From an uncultured Christensenella sp. (lineage in GTDB: Bacteria > Bacillota > Clostridia > Christensenellales > Borkfalkiaceae), in assembly GCA_910583545.1 (NCBI GenBank), contig CAJTXM010000008.1, positions 31,524 to 95,523 on the forward strand: a DNA stretch of 64,000 nt, read 5' to 3'. Positions 55,915-63,213 of the stretch are shown here, in pieces. Position 1 is the stretch's first letter; each line of letters starts with the position of its first letter. The notes beneath the pieces were generated by a model. It was not told the DNA's origin and made no database searches. It worked only from the letters and a program-made list of their open reading frames with translations. Position numbers and translations under genes: made by a program.

Positions 55915-56586
55915 TTAATCGTTTAAATCCCAGTTTATCGGCTGTTTGCCGTGTGAGAGTAAATATTCGTTGGTTTTCGAAAAGTGTCTGCATCCGAAAA
56001 AGCCGTTGTATGCGGACAGTGGCGAGGGGTGCGCGCACTGCAAAATCAGGTGCTTATCCGCGTCGATAAGCGGAGCTTTGCTTCGCGCGTTTCCGCCCCA
56101 GAGAATAAATACGACGTTTTCGGTATTGTCCGAAACGAGCTTTATAACGCTGTCGGTAAACCACGCCCAGCCGCATTTCGAGTGGGAATTTGCAAGGTGT
56201 TCGCGTACCGTCAACGACGTGTTCAGAAGCAGAACTCCCTCTTTCGCCCATTTTGTAAGCTCGCCGCAATCGGGCTCCTTTATGCTTAAATCGCTTTCTA
56301 TTTCCTTATAAATATTTTGAAGAGAAGGGGGAAGAGGAACGCCTCTTTTCACCGAAAAGCACAGTCCGTGCGCCTGATCAGGTTCGTGATAAGGGTCCTG
56401 ACCCAAAATCACCGCTTTCAGGTTATTGAGCGGAGTGTATTTAAAGCAGTTGAAAAGGTCGTACATATCGGGGTAAACGATATTGTGCGAATATTCGTAT
56501 TTTAAAAATTCGCGTATTTTTTTATATCTTTCATCCTCGAAAAGACCGCTGAGAAGTTCGTCCCAGCCTCCGCCTAAGCTTATCAT
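55915..56586 (-). CDS. ung: uracil-DNA glycosylase, family 1
   Basis: A 223-residue base-excision repair enzyme that removes uracil from DNA. The water-activating motif is GQDPYHEPDQAHGL with its catalytic Asp, the uracil-binding region is SLQNIYKEI, and the minor-groove motif is HPSPLSAYNGFFGCRHFS with the catalytic His. Length is normal. AGAGGTT precedes the ATG. mtnN lies upstream on the same strand after about 23 bases. Confidence 0.97.
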   Translation of the reverse strand: MISLGGGWDELLSGLFEDERYKKIREFLKYEYSHNIVYPDMYDLFNCFKYTPLNNLKAVILGQDPYHEPDQAHGLCFSVKRGVPLPPSLQNIYKEIESDLSIKEPDCGELTKWAKEGVLLLNTSLTVREHLANSHSKCGWAWFTDSVIKLVSDNTENVVFILWGGNARSKAPLIDADKHLILQCAHPSPLSAYNGFFGCRHFSKTNEYLLSHGKQPINWDLND

Positions 56587-56609
56587 TAAGTATAACCTCT
56601 TGTTTTTCG

Positions 56610-57266
56610 TTATTTTGAAGATTTGACTATATTTTCAAGCTCTCTTTCAAGAGTATTAAAACACAGTTTCAAATTTGATTTGTATTGCTCGAAAGTGCTT
56701 CCGCTTCCCGCAACGTCCGAAATGATTTTGAAGGCGCGGAAGGGGACGTCTGCGTGCATACAGACCTGCGCTATCGCGCCGCATTCCATATCGCGGATAT
56801 CGGCTTTAAGCGTTTCGGTAAGAAGTGTGAAATCGGCTTTGCTGTCGTTGAATCTGTCGCCCGTAGCAACGTTTTTTACGGGGTAAATTTCAGATACGGC
56901 GAGAGGTAGATAGTTTTCTTGGCACTCGTCAAGCGTGCCGATTTCCGTTCCGTTTATTTCGGCAAGGTCGAAATCGTACTGCACGGCTTTGCCTATCCCG
57001 TAAATTTCTCCGACGCGCACGCTATTATTCAGACCGCCTGCAACGCCGATATTGATTATCTCGGTTGCGCCTAATTCGGTCACGGCTATCTGCGCGCCCA
57101 TTGCGGCGTTGACTTTGCCCACACCGCAGACGACTATGCCTGCGCTCTTTTTGTAAAGCTTGCCGATTATTACGCGTTTTCCGCAGATTTTAATATCTCT
57201 CTCGGTTTCGACAGCCGAAATTATCGGCTCGGCTTCTTTTGCCATTGCAATTACAAAACAAATCAT
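56610..57266 (-). CDS. mtnN: 5'-methylthioadenosine/S-adenosylhomocysteine nucleosidase
   Basis: A 218-residue purine nucleosidase that recycles methylthioadenosine and S-adenosylhomocysteine. AMAKEAEPI at the start, GVGKVNAAMGAQ, INIGVAGGLN, DMECGAIAQV with the catalytic Glu, and ISDVAG with the catalytic Asp are all intact. The ATG at 57266 gives the family start. A TATAAT box ends six bases before it and there is no Shine-Dalgarno, so the mRNA may be leaderless. Longer in-frame starts upstream would run through a terminator and are rejected. Confidence 0.95.
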   Translation of the reverse strand: MICFVIAMAKEAEPIISAVETERDIKICGKRVIIGKLYKKSAGIVVCGVGKVNAAMGAQIAVTELGATEIINIGVAGGLNNSVRVGEIYGIGKAVQYDFDLAEINGTEIGTLDECQENYLPLAVSEIYPVKNVATGDRFNDSKADFTLLTETLKADIRDMECGAIAQVCMHADVPFRAFKIISDVAGSGSTFEQYKSNLKLCFNTLERELENIVKSSK

Positions 57267-57272
57267 AATATC

Positions 57273-57301
57273 ATTATAACTTAAAAATGCCGAAAAAGCA
57301 A
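57273..57301 (-). promoter_or_regulatory. promoter of mtnN, leaderless layout
   Basis: Minus strand: TTGCTT (57301-57296), 17 bases, TATAAT (57278-57273), then GATATT and the ATG. Confidence 0.65.
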
Positions 57302-57311
57302 ACTTTAAAAT

Positions 57312-57339
57312 AAAAAAACCGTGCGTTATTCCGCACGGT
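57312..57339 (-). terminator. terminator of the PPTase gene
   Basis: Minus strand: ACCGTGCG, GAATAA, CGCACGGT, followed by TTTTTTTA. Confidence 0.85.
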
Positions 57340-57343
57340 AAAT

Positions 57344-57826
57344 TCAGTTGATTTCGCTGTTTCCGTCGGCAACGCAGACGGTGTAAACCAAACCGTCGGA
57401 GACGGCGCAAAAGAGGGTGCAGTCGGCTTTGATTCCGTCGCAGCAGAGGACGCCGTCGAAGTATTCAAGTCTTTTCAGATCTTCCGCAAGCGTTCCGCCG
57501 AGCATCTTTATATATGCTTCCTTTGCGGTCCAGTTTTTTAAAAATGCGAGAGTGTCTAAGGCTATTTCGTCCTGTTCGCGTGCGGTAAATCTTTTTAAAA
57601 CCGAATTGAAATCGCGCTGTTTTAGTAGCTCCGCATCTACCCCGACGGCGCGGTTGCAGACGGCTATCAGCGCGGTTTCGCCGGTGTGCGAAACCGAAAA
57701 AAAGACGGGGTCGCCCTCGAAATAAGGCTTTCCGTTCTCCGTCCTTTTTATTTCGCAGTCAATCTGACAGACTTCTTTTACTTTTTCGTAAACGCGCTCG
57801 TTTTTCGTGGTATAAAGTTTAAACAT
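57344..57826 (-). CDS. 4'-phosphopantetheinyl transferase, Sfp type
   Basis: This enzyme transfers the phosphopantetheine arm of CoA to carrier proteins. At 160 residues it is short for Sfp type, lacking part of the N-terminal half, but keeps the motifs FFSVSHTGE (residues 42-50), VGVDAE with the metal-binding Asp and Glu, and WTAKEAYIKMLG. No polyketide or peptide synthetase is present here, so it may be the cell's general ACP activator. No Shine-Dalgarno is obvious. A repeat copy (R5) lies directly upstream. Confidence 0.9.
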   Translation of the reverse strand: MFKLYTTKNERVYEKVKEVCQIDCEIKRTENGKPYFEGDPVFFSVSHTGETALIAVCNRAVGVDAELLKQRDFNSVLKRFTAREQDEIALDTLAFLKNWTAKEAYIKMLGGTLAEDLKRLEYFDGVLCCDGIKADCTLFCAVSDGLVYTVCVADGNSEIN

Positions 57827-57837
57827 ATATTATATAA

Positions 57838-58134
57838 ATTATGGTGCAAGGCGGCTTTGCCGCCGTTAGCACGCCTCAATTTGTGCACACCTGCACTCAC
57901 TACGAAGCTTGCGAAGTTGCAAGGTGAATGCTCGCAATTATATATTGGTGTGCCCTTAAAGATTGCGAGCAGAGGAACAGCGTTCCTTAAACTCACGAAA
58001 TTTATTGTGCTGTAGCCCTGCCGAGGGTTCCCGCTTGCGGGAAACGGCAGACATCATCAGCGGCTTTCCGTCATACGGAATCCTTCCGCTGAGCGTCGCT
58101 GCGCTCGCGCGAACGTCAATAAATTTGTGAACTT
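57838..58134 (+). repeat. dispersed multi-hairpin repeat, long copy R5
   Basis: GGTGCAAGG, hairpin GGCGGCTTTGCCGCC, TTAGCACGCCTCAATTTG, TGCTCGCAAT paired with ATTGCGAGCA, hairpin AGGAACAGCGTTCCT, and terminal TCACGAAATTTATTG paired with CAATAAATTTGTGA. The terminal arms hold an extra block of about 90 bases with its own hairpins (CCCGCTTGCGGG, GGATTCCGTATGAC-type). Confidence 0.8.
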
Positions 58135-58135
58135 T

Positions 58136-59047
58136 TTACAGCATTAAAGATTCGATATACTCTATCTGTTCTTTGGTTGCAAGATTTTTCGTGAACGCGC
58201 AGGCGCTTCCTGCCGCAGTGGCGAAGTTGAGCGCGGAGAAGTAGTTGCCTGAGTTAAGGTATTCGTGGATGAAACCGGCTATCATACTGTCGCCCGCCCC
58301 GACGGAGTTGACAAGCTGACCGCGCGCCGCGCGGACGTACATAGACTGCGACGTTTCCGTAACCATCGCCGCGCCCGAACTGCCCATAGAAACTATTACG
58401 TTTCTTGCGCCGAGACTCTGCAATTTGTATGCGCAGGCGAAAATCTGTTCTATGTCGGGAGCGGTGGGGAGAGAGAAAATTTCGCTCAGCTCGTAAAGAT
58501 TCGGCTTTATTAAAAACGGCTTGAATTTTAACGTTTCGGTCAGCAGTTTTCCGCAGGCGTCGACGACGATATTCACGCCGTGAACCGTTCTGATTTTTTT
58601 GATGAAATTCGCGTAAGTCAGTTCGTCGAGATTCGAAGGCACGCTTCCGCTGATTACAACCCAGTCGCCCTCTTTGAGCATAGCTTTGAGCTTTCGTATA
58701 AGGGCGTTTATGTCAGTCTGCGAAACGTGCGCACCCGTGCCGTTGATATCGGTTTCGGTATTGCCCTTGATTTTTACGTTGATACGGCTCTGACCTTCTG
58801 CGTCGAAAAACAGAGCGTTAAGACCGAGAGAGGCAACTTTCTTTTTTATCGCCTCGCCCGTGAAGCCTGCGACGAAGCCGAGTGCAAACGTTTCTTCCTG
58901 CAATTCTTTTAATGCAAGTGAAACGTTTATTCCTTTTCCGCCGACGGCAAGCCTCTCGTTTGAAACACGGTTGACAATTCCGCTTTTGAAATTATTTACT
59001 TGAACGTAGTAATCCAACGAGGGATTAAACGTAACGGTGTAAATCAT
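58136..59047 (-). CDS. fruK: PfkB-family kinase, probable 1-phosphofructokinase
   Basis: A 303-residue sugar-phosphate kinase. The start TVTFNPSLDYYVQV, then the substrate motif GGKGINVSLALKEL, LIKPNLYELSE, and the C-terminal signature NSVGAGDSMIAGF match the FruK/LacC group. It phosphorylates fructose-1-phosphate or tagatose-6-phosphate with ATP. No fructose PTS gene or FruR is adjacent, so the substrate is not fixed by context. A TTGACA box lies upstream on the minus strand with its -10 nine bases from the ATG and no clear ribosome site. Confidence 0.9.
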   Translation of the reverse strand: MIYTVTFNPSLDYYVQVNNFKSGIVNRVSNERLAVGGKGINVSLALKELQEETFALGFVAGFTGEAIKKKVASLGLNALFFDAEGQSRINVKIKGNTETDINGTGAHVSQTDINALIRKLKAMLKEGDWVVISGSVPSNLDELTYANFIKKIRTVHGVNIVVDACGKLLTETLKFKPFLIKPNLYELSEIFSLPTAPDIEQIFACAYKLQSLGARNVIVSMGSSGAAMVTETSQSMYVRAARGQLVNSVGAGDSMIAGFIHEYLNSGNYFSALNFATAAGSACAFTKNLATKEQIEYIESLML

Positions 59048-59105
59048 ATCAGCTTTACTTTAATGTATTTAAGAAAAAATGTCAATAAAAAACAAAAATA
59101 AACGC

Positions 59106-59135
59106 TTGATTTTTTTCGGTGTAAACGTATATAAT
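59106..59135 (+). promoter_or_regulatory. promoter of tmRNA
   Basis: TTGATT (59106-59111), 18 bases, TATAAT (59130-59135). The start is about 30 bases before the mature 5' end, leaving a leader for RNase P to remove. Confidence 0.75.
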
Positions 59136-59172
59136 ATAAAAAGCGGACGAAAAGGCGTTATTCGTCGGCTAT

Positions 59173-59561
59173 GGGCGAGTTTCAGATTCGATTGCAGGCA
59201 GAGAATAGGAAAAGCATACCAAAGGTTCGGCTTTGTAAAATACGGAAACTTAAATTTAAACGCAGAATCAAAAGATTCGAAAGTCGTCGCTTTCCCTTCG
59301 ATGAGAAGAGCAAGCGTCGCTTGCGCAGCGTAACTTACGCTGTCCGTCGTCTGCCGTATACCGTTGACGGCAAAACGGCGTTATTTTAACGGTTAAATCA
59401 TTGCTGCGTCTTACCGCGCGCGGCTGTGAGTAAATTTGCGGTATGCTGACGTTTCAGCCTGTCTGTCGGCGGAAACGGAGTAAGCTGAACGATAGACTAA
59501 GTATGTAGAAAGCTTAGACAAAACCTGTAAGACTCGGGTGCAAGTCCCGACTCGTCCACCA
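59173..59561 (+). ncRNA. ssrA: transfer-messenger RNA (tmRNA)
   Basis: A 389-base tmRNA. The acceptor stem GGGCGAG (59173-59179) pairs with CTCGTCC before the encoded CCA. The 5' consensus TTTCAGATTCGATTG matches the tRNA-like half. The T arm is TCGGG-TGCAAGT-CCCGA, with G at the second loop position, where U is normal. The tag frame runs from GCA (59262-59264) to TAA (59331-59333): 23 residues starting AESKDSKV and ending ASVACAA. Long tags and a Cys before the final Ala-Ala are unusual. The stop codon lies in the stem AGCGTAA/TTACGCT. tmRNA with SmpB frees stalled ribosomes and tags the product for proteolysis. Confidence 0.92.
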
Positions 59562-59795
59562 AAACGACACGGCGTAAAAATGCGCCGTGTCGCTTTGGTG
59601 TAGCAAGAGAAGCGGAAGCGATTTGCAATGCAAATCGCCCCGTCGAACCGAAGCCCGACAGGGCTTACTCGTCCACCAAAACGACACGGCGCAAAAATGC
59701 GCCGTGTCGTTTTGGTGTAGCAAGAGAAGCGGAAGCGATTTGCAATGCAAATCGCCCCGTCGAACCGAAGCCCGACAGGGCTTACTCGTCCGCCA
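59550..59795 (+). repeat. 117-bp tandem repeat derived from the tmRNA 3' end
   Basis: Two full units start at 59550 and 59667 and a partial third at 59784. Each unit starts with the last 12 bases of tmRNA (ACTCGTCCACCA), then the terminator GACACGGCG/CGCCGTGTC, a palindrome CGATTTGCA-A-TGCAAATCG, and the hairpin AAGCCC-GACA-GGGCTT. The units differ at two positions, one of them in the terminator loop. Confidence 0.9.
59565..59596 (+). terminator. terminator of tmRNA
   Basis: CGACACGGCG, TAAAAATG-type loop, CGCCGTGTCG, then CTTT. The same hairpin recurs 117 bases downstream with TTTT. Confidence 0.75.
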
Positions 59796-59802
59796 TTAGA
59801 TG

Positions 59803-59852
59803 ACTGATAAGAACCGCTATCTTATCGGTCATTTTCTTTGTACATCTATTTG
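59803..59852 (+). repeat. short hairpin repeat, copy 1
   Basis: GATAAGA...CTATCTTATCGGTCATTTTC, TTTGTACA. A very similar copy lies at 60735-60786. Each hairpin ends in a T-rich tract, so they may act as terminators. Confidence 0.55.
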
Positions 59853-59882
59853 CAAACAATCATAATTATCTACTTTATCCAC

Positions 59883-59911
59883 TTGCGTAAATCTCTTTTT
59901 TTTGTTATAAT
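59883..59911 (+). promoter_or_regulatory. promoter of the ferredoxin gene
   Basis: TTGCGT (59883-59888), 17 bases, TATAAT (59906-59911). Confidence 0.65.
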
Positions 59912-59939
59912 ATCGTCATAAAAATATAAAGGATTGAAT

Positions 59940-60128
59940 ATGATAAAAACACTTAATTTGATTAAAGATAATTGTCCGCAAAATCATCCTTGTCCTGCCG
60001 TAAAAGTGTGTCCTGTCGGCGCGCTGTCGCAAAATTTATTCGAAGCCCCTACAATAAATCACGATAAATGCATAAGATGCGGGAAATGCTCTGATTTCTG
60101 CCCCAAGAAGGCGCTGGTTCTAAAATAA
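59940..60128 (+). CDS. small 4Fe-4S ferredoxin-like protein
   Basis: A 62-residue iron-sulfur protein. The C-terminal half has a full cluster motif, CIRCGKCSDFCPKKAL. The N-terminal half has CPQNHPCPAVKVCPVGAL, a variant that with the isolated C-terminal Cys could hold a second cluster. Small ferredoxins like this carry electrons in anaerobes. The start is the ATG at 59940 with AAAGGA upstream; it has its own promoter. A GNAT gene follows after 53 bases. Confidence 0.85.
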   Translation: MIKTLNLIKDNCPQNHPCPAVKVCPVGALSQNLFEAPTINHDKCIRCGKCSDFCPKKALVLK

Positions 60129-60181
60129 TGTTGTCATAAATAATAATGAATCAAACAATAATTTAGCGGAGAATTTTTAAA

Positions 60182-60712
60182 ATGCTAATAGAGAAACCGC
60201 TTGTTTCTTCAAGAATAACTGTACGGAATTATCAAAAGTCAGACCTGCCATATCTTACCGCAATGTGGTTTGATAAGGAAAACGGCAAATATATGAGCGA
60301 CCCGACGGCGGAATATGTCGATAGTGATTTTCAAAAAGCACTTGACAGTCTTGAAGATAGCCCAAACGGATATTATTTGACAGTTGTTTTAAACAGTTCT
60401 GATGAGATAATAGGTTCTGCTTGTATTTTCCCTGACGAAAAAAAGGAAATATTTGATATAGGATATTGTGTTCATAAGGGCTATTGGGGGAAAAGATTCG
60501 GTTCTGAACTATTGGCTTTAATTGTTACTTTTATATGCAATAACGGAGGCATTGAGATAACTGCGGAAGTTGCGCAAGATAATATTGCATCGAATAGATT
60601 GCTTGCAAATAACGGCTTTAAGATAAAAAAGAAATCGCAATTTAAAAAATATAAAATGAATATCTGTTTTAATAGTTACATTTATACTTTTAGTTGCGCT
60701 AATCACACTTGA
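60182..60712 (+). CDS. GNAT acetyltransferase, RimJ/RimL-like
   Basis: A 176-residue protein. SSRITVRNYQKSDLPYLTAM is the typical start of the RimJ/RimL group. IGYCVHKGYWGKRFGSELLAL carries the acetyl-CoA loop, and AQDNIASNRLLANNGFK is the C-terminal signature. Substrates range from ribosomal protein N-termini to antibiotics. The final residues (SYIYTFSCANHT) are less conserved-looking. A moderate ribosome site (GCGGAG, about 12 bases upstream). The ferredoxin-GNAT pair is bounded by two copies of a short hairpin repeat. Confidence 0.87.
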   Translation: MLIEKPLVSSRITVRNYQKSDLPYLTAMWFDKENGKYMSDPTAEYVDSDFQKALDSLEDSPNGYYLTVVLNSSDEIIGSACIFPDEKKEIFDIGYCVHKGYWGKRFGSELLALIVTFICNNGGIEITAEVAQDNIASNRLLANNGFKIKKKSQFKKYKMNICFNSYIYTFSCANHT

Positions 60713-60734
60713 ATTAAATTTCATTTTAGCGTAT

Positions 60735-60786
60735 AATGGCGGATAAGACTTAACTATCTTGTCGGTCATTTTTATTTGTACAGAAC
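60735..60786 (+). repeat. short hairpin repeat, copy 2
   Basis: GGATAAGA...CTATCTTGTCGGTCATTTTT, TTTGTACA; see the copy at 59803-59852. Confidence 0.55.
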
Positions 60787-60792
60787 GACTAC

Positions 60793-60826
60793 AACGGCAC
60801 GTTGCTTTTTGCAACGTGCCGTTTTG
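60793..60826 (+). terminator. strong hairpin after the GNAT gene
   Basis: AACGGCACGTTGC, TTTTT, GCAACGTGCCGTT, followed by TTG. A 13-bp stem, the end of the ferredoxin-GNAT unit. Confidence 0.75.
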
Positions 60827-60992
60827 ATATGGCAATAGCAGTATGGGTTTGATAGTATTTTTCAGGCATAACATCGTGGCAATATTCTTCAATGATATGA
60901 TAGGCTATATTTATTACATTTATAATGTTTCTATTTTTTTCTATTCGATATAATCATTATCAGCCATTTATCGAAAAAAAAGAAAAGGAACA
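60827..60992. other. AT-rich stretch with a possible gene remnant
   Basis: No intact gene. On the minus strand a frame without start codon runs from about 60980 to a stop at 60789 and includes HIIEEYCHDVMPEKYYQTHT, which reads like coding sequence, possibly a decayed gene. Confidence 0.35.
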
Positions 60993-61058
60993 ATGTCTAT
61001 GACAAATTATGCTGTATGCTCAGACTTCGGGTATAAATTGTTAATTAAAAACGCATAA
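60993..61058 (+). CDS. possible 21-residue small protein
   Basis: ATG at 60993 has AAAAGGAAC just upstream and opens a 21-codon frame with the product MSMTNYAVCSDFGYKLLIKN plus a final Ala. A rho-independent terminator begins three bases after the stop. Ribosome site, short frame and terminator together suggest an expressed micro-protein or leader peptide. With so few codons chance cannot be excluded, and no family is known. Confidence 0.35.
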   Translation: MSMTNYAVCSDFGYKLLIKNA

Positions 61059-61060
61059 AA

Positions 61061-61086
61061 AAACCGCTTATGCGGTTTCTTTTTTA
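61061..61086 (+). terminator. terminator
   Basis: AAACCGC, TTAT, GCGGTTT, followed by CTTTTTT. Confidence 0.75.
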
Positions 61087-61113
61087 TCGGTATTGTTAAT
61101 AATAAAAAGGTAA

Positions 61114-61623
61114 TTACAGCTCTATATCCGCATCATAGGTTTTGTCAATCAGAATGTAACCGAGTTTATATTTTTCGCATAGCTTTAAATTTAGCGCGTT
61201 TTCCTGTATCAGCCGTGCTTTTTCAATATCGCTTTCAAGGCGTTTTTCGATTACGTTTTCGAATTTTACTATATCGGAAAAATTGTTTTGTATGTAGTCT
61301 CCGGTCATTATAAGGCAGTAGAACTTAATATCTTTTAAGTAACTTTCGTCAAAATCTTTCTGCCAGTCAAAGGGGATATAACAGCCTTCTACAATCAGAT
61401 TCTGCTCGTTTTCTATCGCCGTTTTTACAATCTCTTTAACTATCCGCCAAAGATATGGCGTAAGATCTTTATCGTTGTCGGGAGTGAGCGTGGTCTGTCC
61501 GCTTCTGATAAGTCCCATTTTCAGATGGTCAATTGAAAAATACGGAATTCTGTACTTTTCCATAAGTTTCTGCGAAAGGGCGGTTTTGCCCGTGTGCGTA
61601 GTTCCCGAAATCAAAATAACCAT
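61114..61623 (-). CDS. P-loop kinase-like protein
   Basis: A 169-residue nucleotide-binding protein with Walker A ISGTTHTGKTALSQKLMEKY near residue 5-24. A following YFSIDHLKMGLI and NLIVEGCYIPFDW resemble shikimate-kinase, adenylate-kinase or zeta-toxin-like proteins that phosphorylate small molecules. No antitoxin partner is visible. The C-terminal part is charged and helical, ending in YILIDKTYDADIEL. The gene is monocistronic and diverges from rubrerythrin. Substrate unknown. Confidence 0.75.
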   Translation of the reverse strand: MVILISGTTHTGKTALSQKLMEKYRIPYFSIDHLKMGLIRSGQTTLTPDNDKDLTPYLWRIVKEIVKTAIENEQNLIVEGCYIPFDWQKDFDESYLKDIKFYCLIMTGDYIQNNFSDIVKFENVIEKRLESDIEKARLIQENALNLKLCEKYKLGYILIDKTYDADIEL

Positions 61624-61727
61624 AAAAATATCTTAACATACAAAGCGCTGTTTTTCAAGTAAATTTTTCAAGTAAAACCGAAATTTTACTCCGCTTTGAA
61701 TTTTAAAAATTGAATTGCCGAATTTAA

Positions 61728-61756
61728 TTGACAACGCGTTTGCAAAATGTTGTAAT
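61728..61756 (+). promoter_or_regulatory. promoter of rubrerythrin
   Basis: TTGACA (61728-61733), 17 bases, TGTAAT (61751-61756). Confidence 0.65.
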
Positions 61757-61802
61757 AGTTTATATAAACCGTTTAATTACGGAAAAAATAACAGGAGCAA
61801 TT

Positions 61803-62342
61803 ATGGAAAACAAATACAAGGGAACAAAGACCGAAAAAAATCTTGAGGCGGCTTTCGCGGGTGAATCGCAGGCGAGAAATAAATACACTTATTTTGCGTC
61901 CGTTGCCAAGAAGGAGGGCTTCGAACAGATTTCGGCGCTCTTTTTAAAAACTGCCGACAACGAAAAGGAACACGCAAAGATGTGGCTGAAAGAATTACAG
62001 GGCATAGGCAACACCGCAGAAAACCTTGCCGAAGCTTCGAACGGCGAAAACTACGAGTGGACGGATATGTACGAGGAGTTTGCAAAGACGGCGGAAGCGG
62101 AGGGCTTTAAAGAGCTTGCCGAGAAATTCCGTATGGTCGGCGCTATCGAGAAGCACCACGAGGAGAGATACCGTGCGCTTTTGAAAAACGTAGAGGCGAA
62201 AAAGGTATTCGAAAAGAGCGAAGTAAAGGTGTGGGAATGCCGTAACTGCGGACATATCGCAGTCGGTACGAAAGCTCCCGACGTCTGCCCCGTCTGCGCT
62301 CATCCCCGAAGCTATTTCGAAGTTCATGCAGAAAATTATTGA
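61803..62342 (+). CDS. rbr: rubrerythrin
   Basis: A 179-residue peroxide reductase protecting an anaerobe from hydrogen peroxide. The N-terminal ferritin-like domain carries the diiron ligands in [29 protein letters not shown] and [14 protein letters not shown]. The C-terminal rubredoxin domain has CRNCG and CPVCAHP for the Fe(Cys)4 site. The ATG at 61803 has CAGGAG upstream and gives the normal start. It has its own promoter and terminator. Confidence 0.96.
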   Translation: MENKYKGTKTEKNLEAAFAGESQARNKYTYFASVAKKEGFEQISALFLKTADNEKEHAKMWLKELQGIGNTAENLAEASNGENYEWTDMYEEFAKTAEAEGFKELAEKFRMVGAIEKHHEERYRALLKNVEAKKVFEKSEVKVWECRNCGHIAVGTKAPDVCPVCAHPRSYFEVHAENY

Positions 62343-62350
62343 TTTGAAAC

Positions 62351-62389
62351 AAGACGCCTTCCGCGAAAATATGCGGAAGGCGTCTTTGT
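62351..62389 (+). terminator. terminator of rubrerythrin
   Basis: AAGACGCCTTCCGC, GAAAATAT, GCGGAAGGCGTCTT, then TGTCTT. Confidence 0.85.
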
Positions 62390-62404
62390 CTTGTGCGCAG
62401 GCGT

Positions 62405-63211
62405 TTATAGTTTGTGTTGATTTTTATCCTGACGGCTTTTCAAAAAGTTTTCAAGACATAAATTAAAGGCTTGCGGCGCGTCCATATTCGCGCAGTGTCC
62501 TGCGTCTTTCAGGATAATTTTGTTGCAGTTTTCGCTCTGCGCCCAATCGTTGACGATTTCTATTTCCATAGGAATATCGTGTTCTCCGCAACCGACCAAC
62601 AGTCCGTATTGCCGTTGCTTCTTCGGGTATTTGTTGACGAGCTTCTGCAAGCCTGCAAGGTACTTAAAAGATTTTTTTCTGAACTGAATATTCAGATTAT
62701 AAAATTCCGTTTGCGCCTCTTGCGTATATGCCGAAATCTTTTTATTTGCTTTTGCAAACCATTTTACGGAAATCATCGCTTTGAACATCATTCCCATCTG
62801 GGCTTTTGAATTCTCTTTCTGCCGTTCCATATCGAAGTTGTTTACGTCATAGCCCCCGAAGCAGGTAAGCGACAAAACTTTATTTTCGTATTTGTTGGCA
62901 AAGTCCTGTATAAAAACCGAACCGAGCGAAACGCCTACAAAGTGAGCGGAAGCGATGCCGTGCTTTTGAAAAATGCGGTTTATCCATTCAGACGTTTTTT
63001 CAATGCAATCGCCTTTTCGTGTGTGAACCGACTTACCGTGACCCAAAAGATCGATTGCCAGCAAATTATACTTGCCCGAAAAGTATTCGTATTGTTTATT
63101 GAACATTCTGTGGTCGACGAATGCCGCGTGAACAAAAACAAGCCAGTCGCTGTTCGCGCTGTCGTCGATATAGTAGGCGATCGGTGAGTTTTCAAGATAT
63201 AAATTTTTCAT
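62405..63211 (-). CDS. alpha/beta hydrolase
   Basis: A 268-residue alpha/beta-hydrolase fold enzyme. FVHAAFVDHRMFNKQ corresponds to the oxyanion segment, IDLLGHGKS follows, the nucleophile elbow is GVSLGS (Ser near residue 97) and the catalytic His is in DAGHCANMDAP near the end. Esterase, lipase or peptidase activity is possible. The ATG at 63211 has AGGAG eight bases upstream. The start overlaps the end of the padR gene by shared sequence, so the two form an operon and the hydrolase is probably under PadR control. Confidence 0.88.
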   Translation of the reverse strand: MKNLYLENSPIAYYIDDSANSDWLVFVHAAFVDHRMFNKQYEYFSGKYNLLAIDLLGHGKSVHTRKGDCIEKTSEWINRIFQKHGIASAHFVGVSLGSVFIQDFANKYENKVLSLTCFGGYDVNNFDMERQKENSKAQMGMMFKAMISVKWFAKANKKISAYTQEAQTEFYNLNIQFRKKSFKYLAGLQKLVNKYPKKQRQYGLLVGCGEHDIPMEIEIVNDWAQSENCNKIILKDAGHCANMDAPQAFNLCLENFLKSRQDKNQHKL

Positions 63212-63213
63212 TT

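Noticed and set aside
57267..57468. Longer starts for mtnN through the PPTase terminator
   Set aside because: They cross a terminator and lack homology; the promoter points to the ATG at 57266.
59541..59561. tRNA gene signal from a CCA end
   Set aside because: It is the acceptor end of tmRNA; no cloverleaf of tRNA size is present here or elsewhere in the window.
59550..59795. CRISPR-like array
   Set aside because: Only two full units of 117 bases without variable spacers and no cas genes.
59514..59799. Overlapping open frames on both strands in the tmRNA tandem repeat
   Set aside because: The unit is 117 bases, a multiple of three, so any open frame repeats without stops; there is no ribosome site and the sequence is hairpins.
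62143..62352. Minus-strand frames opposite rubrerythrin
   Set aside because: Shadows of a recognised gene.
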